NCBI GenBank assembly: GCA_003565735.1
Contig: PXBB01000007.1
Coordinates: 1 to 58,916 of the forward strand
Reading direction: 5' to 3'
DNA: 58,916 nucleotides
DNA from: Bacteroidales bacterium
Lineage (GTDB): Bacteria > Bacteroidota > Bacteroidia > Bacteroidales > PXBB01
Under the pieces are notes generated by a model. The model saw nothing but the letters and a program-made list of their open reading frames with translations, was not told the DNA's origin and made no database searches. Positions 31,201-40,768 of the stretch are shown piece after piece; positions within the stretch are counted from its first letter, which is position 1, and each line of letters starts with the position of its first letter. Made by a program: the position numbers and the translations under genes.

Positions 31201-31863
31201 GGAACGGGTTCTACAGCAACATCAGGCTTAAGCCTTGTCCGTTCCGGACAGCCTAACCTCAGAACGACAAACCCACTTTCATATGACAGACGTCATGCTA
31301 TAACCACAGTTTTTGACTTCCGATTCAGTTCCGGACAAAACTATACCGGTCCTACTATTACAAGAACTGTTGACGGTACAGAAAGAACCATTCCTTTATT
31401 AGAAAATACCGGTGTTAACGTACAGCTTACCGGTGGTTCGGGTACACCTTACAGCCGTCAAAGTAATATCGCGCCCGTAGCACTCGGTGGAGGAACAAGT
31501 TTATTGCAAGGCTCTATTAACAGTTCAAGATTGCCGTGGTCTTTCCGTATCGATGCGCGCGTTGATAGAGATATGATGCTTGAATTTGGCAATGATGGCG
31601 AAGGTAATAAAACAAGAAAAGCTTTTGTAAACGTTTATGTACAAATTCTTAACGTTCTTAATACACAAAACGTACTCGGTGTGTACAGAGCTACAGGTGT
31701 TCCAGATGATGATGGATACCTCTCTGCAGCTGAATTCCAATCTGGTATTGAATCACAAGTTGATCCCCAGTCTTTTAGAGATTTATATACAGTAGCCATC
31801 AACAGACCTCAAAACTACAGTTTACCCAGACTTATTAGAATTGGTGTACAATTAAGTTTTTAA
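28213..31863 (+). CDS. TonB-dependent outer-membrane receptor with N-terminal carboxypeptidase-regulatory-like domain
   Basis: Signal peptide; GSLRGKITDSQTNEPIPFANVVVETGG; plug domain VTYVDGIRVRGSSSVPQQSIDQVQVLTGGLPAQYGDATGGVVNI; C-terminus RLIRIGVQLSF. Confidence 0.93.
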   Translation: MIKKLLALFVCTLFLGTMIYAQSSGSLRGKITDSQTNEPIPFANVVVETGGRQVAGISTDMDGNYRISPLSPGRYDVRASSVGYQQVMITGVIISPDQITFQNIELTSTDVVLDVVEIREYAVPLIDKGRTTSGGTVTSEEIQRMPGRTAQSVAITVGGVFSADGEMGSVRGARTEGTVTYVDGIRVRGSSSVPQQSIDQVQVLTGGLPAQYGDATGGVVNITTRGPAPEFGGGIEYVTSQLTDPFNYHLLGFNLQGPLVRGSDVNRHGSLIGFFLSGELTTAKDGRPSAIGVYKINDEKLEYLEQNPVRPTGLGYGTYLNSEFVRMSDLEHIEARQNVRNNSINLAGKIDVRTAPNTMLSFGGSLDHSFGRSWVYSYSLYNFKNNPQVINTTWRVYGRFSQRFPAAEDSKALIRNISYTIQADYSKFHQTVQNENHGDNLFNYGYVGKFDTYKIRSYEYGSDTLLDLHNIWVHNGFADTLFAYERSEINPELANYTSQYYSLYDETFPHYYNATLAQNGGALLNGQNPPSVYGGLWANTGTQYNNYSVFNGSQIGINANATAEIGNHNIRFGFQYEQRIDRSYSYSPVGLWTLMRGLTNRHIEQLDLNNPIPVYDAYGVFQDTVYYNRLYDGSTHAFFDKSFRQSLGLEVEGTDWIDIDSYHPDMFSIDMFNADELFNQGFNLVTYYGYDHTGKILRDRPSFDDFFTERDEHGNFKRHIAPFEPIYMAGYIQDQFAFEDLIFNVGVRVDRFDANQPVLKDPFLFYEAKTVGEVTDLGPHPGNMKDHFYVYVNDLNNPTGINGYRDGYVWYNAEGAEIADPSIIATSSGIAPYLVNPDQEQINSSAFTDYEPQISVMPRIAFSFPISDEAQFFAHYDVLTKRPTTGLRMDPINYYFIRSMGQSTVSNPSLKPEKTIDYELGFQQRLTQSSALKLSAFYREMRDLVQAYRYGEAYPNTYYSFNNIDFGTVKGATISYDLRRTRNIWIKASYTLQFADGTGSTATSGLSLVRSGQPNLRTTNPLSYDRRHAITTVFDFRFSSGQNYTGPTITRTVDGTERTIPLLENTGVNVQLTGGSGTPYSRQSNIAPVALGGGTSLLQGSINSSRLPWSFRIDARVDRDMMLEFGNDGEGNKTRKAFVNVYVQILNVLNTQNVLGVYRATGVPDDDGYLSAAEFQSGIESQVDPQSFRDLYTVAINRPQNYSLPRLIRIGVQLSF

Positions 31864-31910
31864 TGTACACATATATATTATATAGATAACAAACATAAAA
31901 ACAAAATAAA

Positions 31911-34900
31911 ATGAAAAGTTCAATTCGACAGCTATTATTATTAGTAATGAGCGGCGTGTTTCCACTTTTTCTCTATGCAGAACAAGTGCCGGAAAAATAT
32001 GTTAAAAGAACACCCGCAAATGTCACAAAATCTGCCGGTTGTGTCCCTGCTACAGGGCATATGGACCTCGACATAAATAATGTCAGAGCACGTATTAATA
32101 CAGGTGGTGATATGTGGTGGAACCTTCAGGGAGAACCCCGTTACGAAGTTCCCAAAGGATCCGGTAAAATGTCTATGTTTTCGGCATCATTATGGATTGG
32201 TGGTGTTGATGTTAACGGACAGTTGAAACTTGCTGCTTTGCGTTACCGACAGGTTGGTAACGATTTTTGGCCAGGGCCTCTAACAACTGATGGTTCTGCT
32301 TCTATTACACCTGACGTGTGTCTTGAGTATGACAGGCACTTCCCTATAACCAGACAGGAAGTAAACATGCACATCGCATGGTATAACGACCCATCAGCTT
32401 TCCCGGACTATGAAATTCCTCGTTCAATACTTGAATGGCCTGCACATGGTGATGTCTCCAGAGGGCAAAGCTTCTATTTAGCTCCGTTTTATTCTCCTAA
32501 TGGTAATGCTGTTTATACACCGGAAGATGGTGATTATCCTTACTATGATATTGATAATGAATTATGTCATTCGAGAATACCTACTGCCGAAGGCATTGGC
32601 ATATTGGCAGACCAGGTGATAAAAGGAGACCAGACCCTGTGGTGGGTGTTTAATGATAAAGGAAATATTCACACTGAAACACAAGGCGATGCCATTGGTA
32701 TGGAAATCAGAGCTCAGGCTTTTGCTTTTGCTACCAATGATGAAATTAATAATATGACTTTTTACAGTTATGAAATTATCAACAGGTCAACATTCAGACT
32801 AACAGAAACGTATTTTAGTCAGTGGGTTGACCCTGACCTTGGCGACCCTTACGATGATTATGTCGGATGCGACGTATTAAGAGGTTTAGGATATTGCTAT
32901 AACGGCCGCGAGATTGATGGAGATGGAGCACCACATCATTATGGTGTACAACCACCCGCTGTAGGTGTTAAGTTTTTCCAGGGGCCTTACATTGATCCTG
33001 ATGGTCTTGATAACCCCAGAGTTGATGAAAACGGCAATCTTATCTGTGATGTGGGCATAAACGGACTCAATTTTGGAGATGGCATCATTGATAATGAGCG
33101 TTTTGGAATGCGTAGATTTGTATATCATAACAATACGGGAGGCGGTCTCAACCAAAACCAAACAGACCCTCAAATAGCCATTGAATATTACAATTACTTA
33201 AGGGGTATATGGAAAGATAATACCAGAATGTTATATGGTGGTAATGCCCACCATGCATCAGGAGCTTACGGTCCAGAAGCAGACTTTATGTTCCCGGGCG
33301 ATACAGACCCATGTAATTGGGGTACTGGTGGAGTACCGCCCAATGGCCCTGTGTATTGGACTGAAGAAACAGCAGGGAATCAACCTTATGATAGACGTTT
33401 TATGCAATCGGCAGGCCCTTTTACACTTGAGCCTGGAGCCGTAAACTACATTACTGTCGGTATCGTTTGGGCGAGAGCCAGTACAGGAGGTCCTTTTGCA
33501 TCTGTTGAATTGTTGAGAACAGTGAGTGATAAAGCTCAAAGACTTTTTGATAACTGCTTCCGTGTTCTTGATGGCCCTGATGCACCGGTTTTAACAGCAA
33601 GAGAATTGGACAGAGAGGTGATTCTTTATTTGACCAATCCTCCTATTTCTAATAACTACAGAGAACAATATGCAGAGTGGGACCCAAGTATTATAGCTCC
33701 GGAGCATATTGAGTTAGATGAACCTTGGGACTCTGTTTACAGATTTGAAGGGTATAAAATTTACCAATTAAGGGATGCCAATGTGTCAGTTTCTGAAATT
33801 CACGATGCTGATAAAGCCCGTATTGTAGCCCAATGTGATATTGAAAATTATTATGAGGATGGTTCACCCATTGGACAGCTGGTCAATTGGTATTTTTCAG
33901 ATAAGCATGGTGGAAATATTCCCGTAGAGGAAGTTGATGGTGCTAACGAGGGTATCAGACATAGTTTTAGAATCACCACAGATCAATTTGCTACCGGTGA
34001 TAGAAGGCTTGTTAATCACAAACAGTATTATTATATGGCTATTGCCTATGCTCATAACAGGTATATGGAGTATTCGCAAGACCCAGGTGCTCTTGATGGG
34101 CTTTATGGTCAGCAGGAACCTTTCTTAGCTGGTCGTAAGTCTGCTTTTGGAGGCCCGATCGAGCCTATTACTGTTATCCCGCACATTACAACACCCGGAG
34201 GCAGAGTGATGAACGCAGCCTATGGCGATGGACCAAAAATTACACGTATTGAAGGCCAGGGTAATGGTGGCAACTGGCTCGAACTCACTGAAGAAACCAT
34301 TGATGAAATCATGTCAGGACCTCCATGGCGGTCTGAAAACCCAACCTATAAACACGGGCGTGGACCAATTGACGTTAAAGTTATTGATCCATTTAAGGTG
34401 CCCCAAGGAACATTTACTTTAAGATTTAATGTCGAAGACAATAATATTGATGAAGCCTGGTGGACATTAATTAACAATGAAACCGGAAAAGAGTTCCTTT
34501 CGGATACTTCCATCGTAATACCTAATGAGCAATTATTCCTTGATCTGGGTATTTCAATAACCATCAAGCAGGTTGATTTACCGGGATATGACAGGGAATC
34601 AAATAATGGTTTAATCACTTCATACATTACTTATGCCGATAGTTCGAAAAGATGGTTAGGAGGTGTGCCTAACATAGATGGCAGGGGCGCTTTTAACTGG
34701 ATAAGATCAGGAACGCTGGTTGACTCTGATGAACCTATTAACAATGATTATGATTATACCGGAGTTGGCCAGGGTGAAGGCTTGGATGATGGTGAAGTTT
34801 ATGAAAGATTAATAAACGGCACATGGGCACCCTACAGATTAGCCTCCAGGTTCTACTACGGACCTATGCATGGCCCTTCAAGGTCTTTGAACCCTATTGG

Positions 34901-35954
34901 AAATATTGCAAGTGTCGATATTGTACTTACACCTGATAAGAGCAAGTGGACACGATCACCTGTTATCGAAATGGGAAGCGTACCTCAATTCACAGAAGGT
35001 AATGCAAATAGATTTGAATTGCGTAGAGGCGCATCTGTTGGCAAAGATGGAAAACCTGATGGCGACGGTTATGGCATGGGCTGGTTCCCGGGCTATGCAA
35101 TTAACCTCGAAACCGGAGAAAGACTTAATATCATGTTTGGTGAAGACTCCAGACTAAAAGGAGAAAATGGACGTGATATGATTTTTAATCCTACAGCCAG
35201 TTATCTTACGAATGTGGGTAACATGATGTATGCTTTTTCACAATATGAAGAAGCTAACAGGGAAGTTTTATTTGGCGGGAAACACTATGTATATATCATG
35301 GGAAGCTATGATCATCCATCAGGAGATTTTTGCCCACCATACGATGAAGGTGCATGGATAAGAAGTAAATTATCGACACCCCCCGGACAAACACCTTCTA
35401 TGCAGGACATGTTTTCAGTATATAGAAATGCTATGTATGCCGGTATGCCATTATCTATACCTGGTGAAGAATGGTTGAGCAATGAAGTTAGAATAGCTAT
35501 CAGAGTGGCCAAACCTTATGCCAGAAATTATTCAACAATTGGTGCTACCAACCCTGTTAATGATAATTACCCTATGTATTCATTCTCATTTACTGATTTG
35601 GCACCAGAATTTGAGAATAGAGAAGTAGCTAAAGATGCCCTTGATATAATCAATGTAGTACCAAATCCGTATTATGGTTATAGTGGGTATGAAACAAATC
35701 AGCTTGACAATCGTGTTAAAATAACGAATCTGCCTCAAAGGTGTACCGTATCTATTTATACTGTCGATGGTACATTAATAAGAAGATATACAAAGGATGA
35801 AGAACTGACATCTATTGACTGGGATTTAAAAAACCATGCAGGCATACCGATAGCCGGTGGCGTATATCTAATTCATGTAGATGCTCCCGGAATTGGAGAA
35901 AAGGTCATTAAGTGGTTCGGCGTTCTCCGTCCACAAGATTTACAGTCATTCTAA
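31911..35954 (+). CDS. very large secreted protein with T9SS-like C-terminal domain
   Basis: 1347 aa; signal peptide; LDINNVRARINTGGDMWWNLQGEPRYEVPKGSGKMSMFSASLWIGGVD; C-terminus PNPYYGYSGYETNQLDNRVKITNLPQRCTVSIYTVDGTLIRRY...GGVYLIHVDAPGIGEKVIKWFGVLRP. Confidence 0.78.
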   Translation: MKSSIRQLLLLVMSGVFPLFLYAEQVPEKYVKRTPANVTKSAGCVPATGHMDLDINNVRARINTGGDMWWNLQGEPRYEVPKGSGKMSMFSASLWIGGVDVNGQLKLAALRYRQVGNDFWPGPLTTDGSASITPDVCLEYDRHFPITRQEVNMHIAWYNDPSAFPDYEIPRSILEWPAHGDVSRGQSFYLAPFYSPNGNAVYTPEDGDYPYYDIDNELCHSRIPTAEGIGILADQVIKGDQTLWWVFNDKGNIHTETQGDAIGMEIRAQAFAFATNDEINNMTFYSYEIINRSTFRLTETYFSQWVDPDLGDPYDDYVGCDVLRGLGYCYNGREIDGDGAPHHYGVQPPAVGVKFFQGPYIDPDGLDNPRVDENGNLICDVGINGLNFGDGIIDNERFGMRRFVYHNNTGGGLNQNQTDPQIAIEYYNYLRGIWKDNTRMLYGGNAHHASGAYGPEADFMFPGDTDPCNWGTGGVPPNGPVYWTEETAGNQPYDRRFMQSAGPFTLEPGAVNYITVGIVWARASTGGPFASVELLRTVSDKAQRLFDNCFRVLDGPDAPVLTARELDREVILYLTNPPISNNYREQYAEWDPSIIAPEHIELDEPWDSVYRFEGYKIYQLRDANVSVSEIHDADKARIVAQCDIENYYEDGSPIGQLVNWYFSDKHGGNIPVEEVDGANEGIRHSFRITTDQFATGDRRLVNHKQYYYMAIAYAHNRYMEYSQDPGALDGLYGQQEPFLAGRKSAFGGPIEPITVIPHITTPGGRVMNAAYGDGPKITRIEGQGNGGNWLELTEETIDEIMSGPPWRSENPTYKHGRGPIDVKVIDPFKVPQGTFTLRFNVEDNNIDEAWWTLINNETGKEFLSDTSIVIPNEQLFLDLGISITIKQVDLPGYDRESNNGLITSYITYADSSKRWLGGVPNIDGRGAFNWIRSGTLVDSDEPINNDYDYTGVGQGEGLDDGEVYERLINGTWAPYRLASRFYYGPMHGPSRSLNPIGNIASVDIVLTPDKSKWTRSPVIEMGSVPQFTEGNANRFELRRGASVGKDGKPDGDGYGMGWFPGYAINLETGERLNIMFGEDSRLKGENGRDMIFNPTASYLTNVGNMMYAFSQYEEANREVLFGGKHYVYIMGSYDHPSGDFCPPYDEGAWIRSKLSTPPGQTPSMQDMFSVYRNAMYAGMPLSIPGEEWLSNEVRIAIRVAKPYARNYSTIGATNPVNDNYPMYSFSFTDLAPEFENREVAKDALDIINVVPNPYYGYSGYETNQLDNRVKITNLPQRCTVSIYTVDGTLIRRYTKDEELTSIDWDLKNHAGIPIAGGVYLIHVDAPGIGEKVIKWFGVLRPQDLQSF

Positions 35955-35994
35955 TAAAACTTAACGGATATTAAAATATAAAAAAATATATAGC

Positions 35995-37050
35995 ATGAAA
36001 AAATTTATAAAAATAGCCACAGTTTTAATCTCAGTTGTTCTTCTCCATCCGGTCATGGCCGGAAATCCGGATAGATCTGGTCAATCCGGGGCTTCGGAGT
36101 TGCTTATCAATCCATTTGCCAGAAGTTCTGGTTGGGCAGGTGCTAACGTAGCTAACGCCAGAGGCCTTGAATCGCAATTCCTAAATGTTGCCGGACTGGC
36201 ATTTACCGAAAGAACAGAAGTTGTTTTAGTAAGAACCGATTGGTTGAGGGGTGCAGATGTGCATATCAACACCTTTGGCTTGGTTCAAAAAGTAGGTGAT
36301 GCCGGAGCTCTCGGGCTTGGCGTAATGTCCATGTCTTTTGGCGATATCCCAATCACTACCGTAGATCATCCCGATGCCAGTGGAGAAATTGGACGATTCT
36401 CGCCCAGTTATCTCAATGTGTCATTGTCTTATGCCAAAGCATTCTCACATGCCATTTATGGTGGAATCAATTTGCGTGTTATTTCACAATCTATTCCTGA
36501 TGCAGCTGCACAAGGTATAGCTATTGACGCAGGTATTCAATACGTCACAGGTATAAGAGATCAAATAAAATTTGGTATTTCTTTAAAAAATGTTGGCCCA
36601 AGGATGAGATACAGTGGCGACGGTATGTCTTTTCAAGGAAGACCCAGAGGAGCACCTGAAGAAATGACAGTGCAACAAAGATCAGCAGAATTTGAGCTGC
36701 CCTCGCTGTTAAATATTGGAGGCGCCTATGACTTTATTCTCGTCGAAGACAGACACACGCTAACAGTAGCAGCTAATTTTACTTCTAACTCTTTTACAAA
36801 AGACCGTTTCTTACTAGGTGTAGAGTATGGCTTAAAAGACTACTTACTGCTCAGAGCCGGTTATGCCTACGAAGATGGTTTATTTGATGATGCCGAACGA
36901 ACTACAGCACTTACAGGTCCGGCAGGAGGTCTATCTGTTCAAATACCACTTAGCCCAGAAACGTCTTCTATCATGTCTTTAGATTATTCATACAGAACTT
37001 CAAATCCATTTATGGGAGTTCATTCTATAGGTGTGAGAGTGGACTTGTAA
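35995..37050 (+). CDS. PorV/PorQ-like outer-membrane beta-barrel protein
   Basis: 351 aa; signal peptide; GASELLINPFARSSGWAGANVANARGLESQFLNVAGLAFTERTEV; ends YRTSNPFMGVHSIGVRVDL. Confidence 0.83.
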   Translation: MKKFIKIATVLISVVLLHPVMAGNPDRSGQSGASELLINPFARSSGWAGANVANARGLESQFLNVAGLAFTERTEVVLVRTDWLRGADVHINTFGLVQKVGDAGALGLGVMSMSFGDIPITTVDHPDASGEIGRFSPSYLNVSLSYAKAFSHAIYGGINLRVISQSIPDAAAQGIAIDAGIQYVTGIRDQIKFGISLKNVGPRMRYSGDGMSFQGRPRGAPEEMTVQQRSAEFELPSLLNIGGAYDFILVEDRHTLTVAANFTSNSFTKDRFLLGVEYGLKDYLLLRAGYAYEDGLFDDAERTTALTGPAGGLSVQIPLSPETSSIMSLDYSYRTSNPFMGVHSIGVRVDL

Positions 37051-37076
37051 GAAGTTTTTTTTTAATAGTATTTTTT

Positions 37077-37106
37077 AAGAATCCCGTTAACGCGGGATTC
37101 TTTTGT
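37077..37106 (+). terminator. rho-independent terminator after the PorV/PorQ-like gene
   Basis: AAGAATCCCG-ttaacg-CGGGATTCTTTT, perfect 10-bp stem. Confidence 0.85.
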
Positions 37107-37142
37107 GTTTTATTAGCATTGTTAAATTATAAAAGTAAAGAT

Positions 37143-37613
37143 ATGCGTACTCAATATTATACAGAAGAGGCACTCGAGAAACTAAAAAAGGAACTGAACC
37201 ACCTTATAAAAGTGGAAAGGCCTGCCATATCTCAACAAATTGCAGAAGCTCGTGATAAAGGTGATTTGTCTGAAAATGCTGAATATGATGCTGCTAAGAC
37301 AGCTCAAGGGATGCTCGAATTAAAAATTTCTCAACTTGAAGAAACAATAAGAAATGCACGTATTTTTGATGAATCAAAAATTGATACTTCTAAAATAACA
37401 CTGCTTTCAACCGTTGAACTTAAAAACTTGAAAAATAAGGCAAAAATAAAATATACTCTTGTCTCTGAAAATGAAACAGATGTCAAAAAAGGTAAAATTT
37501 CCATTGCTTCTCCCGTAGCAAAAGGCCTTATTGGTAAAGCCAAAGGAGATATTGTTGAAATAAATGTGCCTGCCGGCACGCTTACATTTGAAATTATTAA
37601 TGTCACACGATAA
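37143..37613 (+). CDS. greA: transcription elongation factor GreA
   Basis: RTQYYTEEALEKLKKELNHLIKVERPAISQQIAEARDKGDLSENAEYDAAKTAQG; start reassigned to ATG at 37143. Confidence 0.95.
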   Translation: MRTQYYTEEALEKLKKELNHLIKVERPAISQQIAEARDKGDLSENAEYDAAKTAQGMLELKISQLEETIRNARIFDESKIDTSKITLLSTVELKNLKNKAKIKYTLVSENETDVKKGKISIASPVAKGLIGKAKGDIVEINVPAGTLTFEIINVTR

Positions 37614-37620
37614 AAGTATT

Positions 37621-38022
37621 ATGGCACATACAATATTTACTAAAATTGTTCAGGGGGAAATTCCTTGTTATAAGATAGCAGAAAATGATGACTTTCTCGC
37701 TTTTTTGGATATAAACCCTTTAGCCGAAGGCCATACACTCGTTATACCCAAACTTGAAATTGACTACATTTTCGATATCGAAGATGCCCTTTATAAGGAC
37801 CTCTTTTTATTTGCTAAAAAAATTGCGCCTGCTATTAAGGCTGTTATCCCTTGCAAACGTATTGGTGTAGCGGTAATAGGTCTCGAAGTGCCACATGCTC
37901 ATATACATCTTGTGCCTATTAATGGAATATACGATATTGATTTTAAAAAACCCAAAATTGCCCTTACAGACCATCAGTTCGAAAATATTGCCAAAGATAT
38001 TCGGGAACATATTGAAATCTAA
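37621..38022 (+). CDS. HIT-family protein
   Basis: TIFTKIVQGEIPCYKIAENDDFLAFLDINPLAEGHTLVIPK; HAHIHLVP; start reassigned to ATG at 37621. Confidence 0.93.
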   Translation: MAHTIFTKIVQGEIPCYKIAENDDFLAFLDINPLAEGHTLVIPKLEIDYIFDIEDALYKDLFLFAKKIAPAIKAVIPCKRIGVAVIGLEVPHAHIHLVPINGIYDIDFKKPKIALTDHQFENIAKDIREHIEI

Positions 38023-38125
38023 TATCTGATACGCTTTTTTCATCACATATACCGGTTTTGATATGGCACGGCAACAAAAAAAATGTTTTCTTTTGATTGT
38101 ATTAGGAAAAGACAATAAATATTGT

Positions 38126-38133
38126 TAATTTTG
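38126..38133 (+). promoter_or_regulatory. putative Bacteroidota -7 box upstream of rpsA
   Basis: TAATTTTG (TAnnTTTG); motif only, no convincing -33 at standard spacing. Confidence 0.3.
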
Positions 38134-38220
38134 CACCCCCAAAAATGAGTAATTAAATCAAGTATTAACCAGGTTCAAATATTCTTGAAATTCAGATATT
38201 TGACCACAGAAAAAAAATTA

Positions 38221-40746
38221 ATGAGTAACGAATTAGACAAAAACAAAGATGTTGAAAGCACAGAAAATAATCATGCACTAAACAGTGATAAAAATGCTGA
38301 GAGTACATCAGAGTTAGAATCCAAAAAAGAAGAAAAGGAAGAAAAAGAAAACCTATCCCCAGACAATACCAAAACTGAAAAATCCGAAGAGGAAGAGGTT
38401 GTTGAAAAGCAAGAAACTCCCGTGACAGAAAATATTGACAGAGAAGATGATAAAGCCGGAAGTGGTGAAGTTGAAAAAAGCGAAGAGCCCAAAGAAACTG
38501 TAAGTTCAGAAAATGTTTCCGAAAAAGAATCAGAACCCATAAATGATGTTGAAGATAAGGTGGAGCCAGAAAAAGTAACAAATGAAACTTCAGCACAAAA
38601 ACAAGAAAAAGAGCCAGAAGCCTCTAAAAAGGTTGACTATAACGATGTAGAACCCCTTGAAACATTTGACTGGGATTCTATTGGAAAAAAAGAGGACATA
38701 TATGCTCCGCAGGAACGCGAAAAAATGGAGGAAATGTTAGAAAACACCCTCAACTCCATTGGCGAGCAACAGGTGGTAGATGGTATAGTGGTATCAAAAA
38801 ACAGCAGAGAAATTGTTGTTAACATTGGTTCCAAGTCTGATGGTGTTATCCCAGCCTCTGAATTGAGATACAACCCCGATATTAAGCCCGGAGATACCGT
38901 TGAAGTATATATTGAAAGTCAGGAAGATATTACAGGTCAGCTGTTATTGTCTCATAAAAAAGCACGCGTATTACGGTCATGGGAAAGAGTGAACAAAGCT
39001 TTAGAAGAAGACGAAATAATCAATGGTTATATAAAATGCCGTACAAAAGGCGGACTTATTGTTGATGTCTTTGGTATTGAGGCATTTTTACCTGGCTCTC
39101 AGATTGATGTGAAACCTATCAGAGATTATGATGTCTTTGTAGGGCAGACCATGGAATTTAAAGTCGTTAAAATAAATCACGAATTTAAAAATGTTGTCGT
39201 CTCACATAAAGCACTTATAGAAGCTGAGCTTGAACAGCAGAAGGCTGAAATTATTTCTAAGCTTGAAAAAGGTCAGATTCTTGAAGGTACCGTTAAAAAT
39301 ATAACATCTTACGGTGTGTTTATTGATTTAGGTGGCGTTGACGGCCTGATACATATTACAGACCTGTCGTGGGGACGTATTAACCACCCCGAAGAAATTG
39401 TAAAACTTGACGAGAAAATCAATGTCGTTATTCTTGATTTTGACGAAAATAAAAAACGTATAGCTTTAGGACTCAAACAGCTCACTCCTCATCCATGGGA
39501 TTCTCTGGATGCCAACCTCAAAGTAGGCGACAAGGTAAAAGGCAAAGTTGTCGTTATTGCTGATTATGGTGCATTCATCGAAATAGCACCCGGTGTCGAA
39601 GGTCTTATTCATGTGTCTGAAATGTCCTGGTCTCAGCATTTACGCACAGCACAAGATTTCCTCAAAGTTGGTGATGAGGTCGAAGCAGTAATATTGACGC
39701 TTGATAAAGAAGAAAGGAAAATGTCTCTGGGTATCAAGCAGCTTATACCTGACCCATGGGAAAAAATTGCCGAAAAATATCCTGTTGAATCACGTCATAC
39801 CGCAAAAGTCAGAAACTTTACCAACTTTGGCATATTCGTTGAACTCGAAGAAGGTGTGGATGGTCTGATACATATTTCTGACCTTTCCTGGTCTAAAAAA
39901 ATCAAGCATCCTGCTGAATTTACCAAGATTGATGAAGAAATTGAAGTTGTAGTCCTTGATATTGACGCGGAAAACAGAAGGCTTAGTTTAGGACACAAAC
40001 AGCTGGAAGAAAATCCATGGGAAGTCTTTGAATCAGTTTTTACTGTCGATTCTGTACATAAAGGAACGATTGTTAGCAGTGGAGAAAAAGGCATGATTGT
40101 TTCTTTACCATACGGTGTTGAAGGTTTTGCTCCGATGCGTCACACTTATAAAGAAGACAATACACAGGCAAAAGTTGATGAGACCCTAGATTTTAAAGTT
40201 ATTGAATTCTCCAAAGAGAATAAAAAAATTATCGTTTCTCATACTAAGGTACATCAGGATTTGGAAAAAGCTTCTAAAGCCAAGGAAGAACAAGAAAGCT
40301 TGGTTAAGGAAAAACAAGACAAAAAAGCTGTTAAGAAAATAAAAGAAAGTCTTGAAAAAACCACTCTTGGTGATATCAGTATATTGTCAGACCTCAAAAA
40401 TGAATTAGTTGAATCGGAAAAAACTATTGCCAAAGAGAAATTAGAAAAAAGAGCCAAAAAAGCAGAAGAAGAGGCCAAAGCCAAAGCCGATGAAATTAAA
40501 AAAAATCAGGAAGAGAAAGCTTCAGAAGAAGCACTAGAAAAAGATTCTAAAGCAGAAGAAAAAGCTTCAGAATCTACTGAAAACAAAAAAGATGATGTTG
40601 GCGAAAAACCTAAACCAAAAAAGAAAACATCAAAAAAATCTGATGAAGCTGCTAAAGACAAGGCTGGTGATGATACATTAGATAAGGAAAAAGAAGAAGC
40701 TGAAAAGCCGGAAGAAAACAAAGATACAGAAGAAGACAAAGCCTAA
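38221..40746 (+). CDS. rpsA: 30S ribosomal protein S1 with long charged N- and C-terminal extensions
   Basis: Six S1-type repeats (e.g. GTVKNITSYGVFIDLGGVDGLIHITDLSW, GKVVVIADYGAFIEIAPGVEGLIHVSEMSW, AKVRNFTNFGIFVELEEGVDGLIHISDLSW) flanked by K/E-rich tracts. Start placed at ATG 38221. Confidence 0.94.
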   Translation: MSNELDKNKDVESTENNHALNSDKNAESTSELESKKEEKEEKENLSPDNTKTEKSEEEEVVEKQETPVTENIDREDDKAGSGEVEKSEEPKETVSSENVSEKESEPINDVEDKVEPEKVTNETSAQKQEKEPEASKKVDYNDVEPLETFDWDSIGKKEDIYAPQEREKMEEMLENTLNSIGEQQVVDGIVVSKNSREIVVNIGSKSDGVIPASELRYNPDIKPGDTVEVYIESQEDITGQLLLSHKKARVLRSWERVNKALEEDEIINGYIKCRTKGGLIVDVFGIEAFLPGSQIDVKPIRDYDVFVGQTMEFKVVKINHEFKNVVVSHKALIEAELEQQKAEIISKLEKGQILEGTVKNITSYGVFIDLGGVDGLIHITDLSWGRINHPEEIVKLDEKINVVILDFDENKKRIALGLKQLTPHPWDSLDANLKVGDKVKGKVVVIADYGAFIEIAPGVEGLIHVSEMSWSQHLRTAQDFLKVGDEVEAVILTLDKEERKMSLGIKQLIPDPWEKIAEKYPVESRHTAKVRNFTNFGIFVELEEGVDGLIHISDLSWSKKIKHPAEFTKIDEEIEVVVLDIDAENRRLSLGHKQLEENPWEVFESVFTVDSVHKGTIVSSGEKGMIVSLPYGVEGFAPMRHTYKEDNTQAKVDETLDFKVIEFSKENKKIIVSHTKVHQDLEKASKAKEEQESLVKEKQDKKAVKKIKESLEKTTLGDISILSDLKNELVESEKTIAKEKLEKRAKKAEEEAKAKADEIKKNQEEKASEEALEKDSKAEEKASESTENKKDDVGEKPKPKKKTSKKSDEAAKDKAGDDTLDKEKEEAEKPEENKDTEEDKA

Positions 40747-40768
40747 AATTCTTTTTCTATGACGCATA

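Noticed and set aside
33258-33539. Several 60-100 aa alternative-frame ORFs inside the TonB receptor and 1347-aa protein genes
   Set aside because: Embedded in strong coding sequence, with no independent signals.
38192-38873. Antisense ORFs (134, 89 and 78 aa) opposite rpsA
   Set aside because: They mirror the low-complexity K/E-rich coding sequence (giving S/F/L-rich translations) and have no start context or homology; artefacts of composition.
39795-40739. Serine-rich antisense ORFs opposite the S1 C-terminus
   Set aside because: Compositional shadow of the K/E-rich sense strand.
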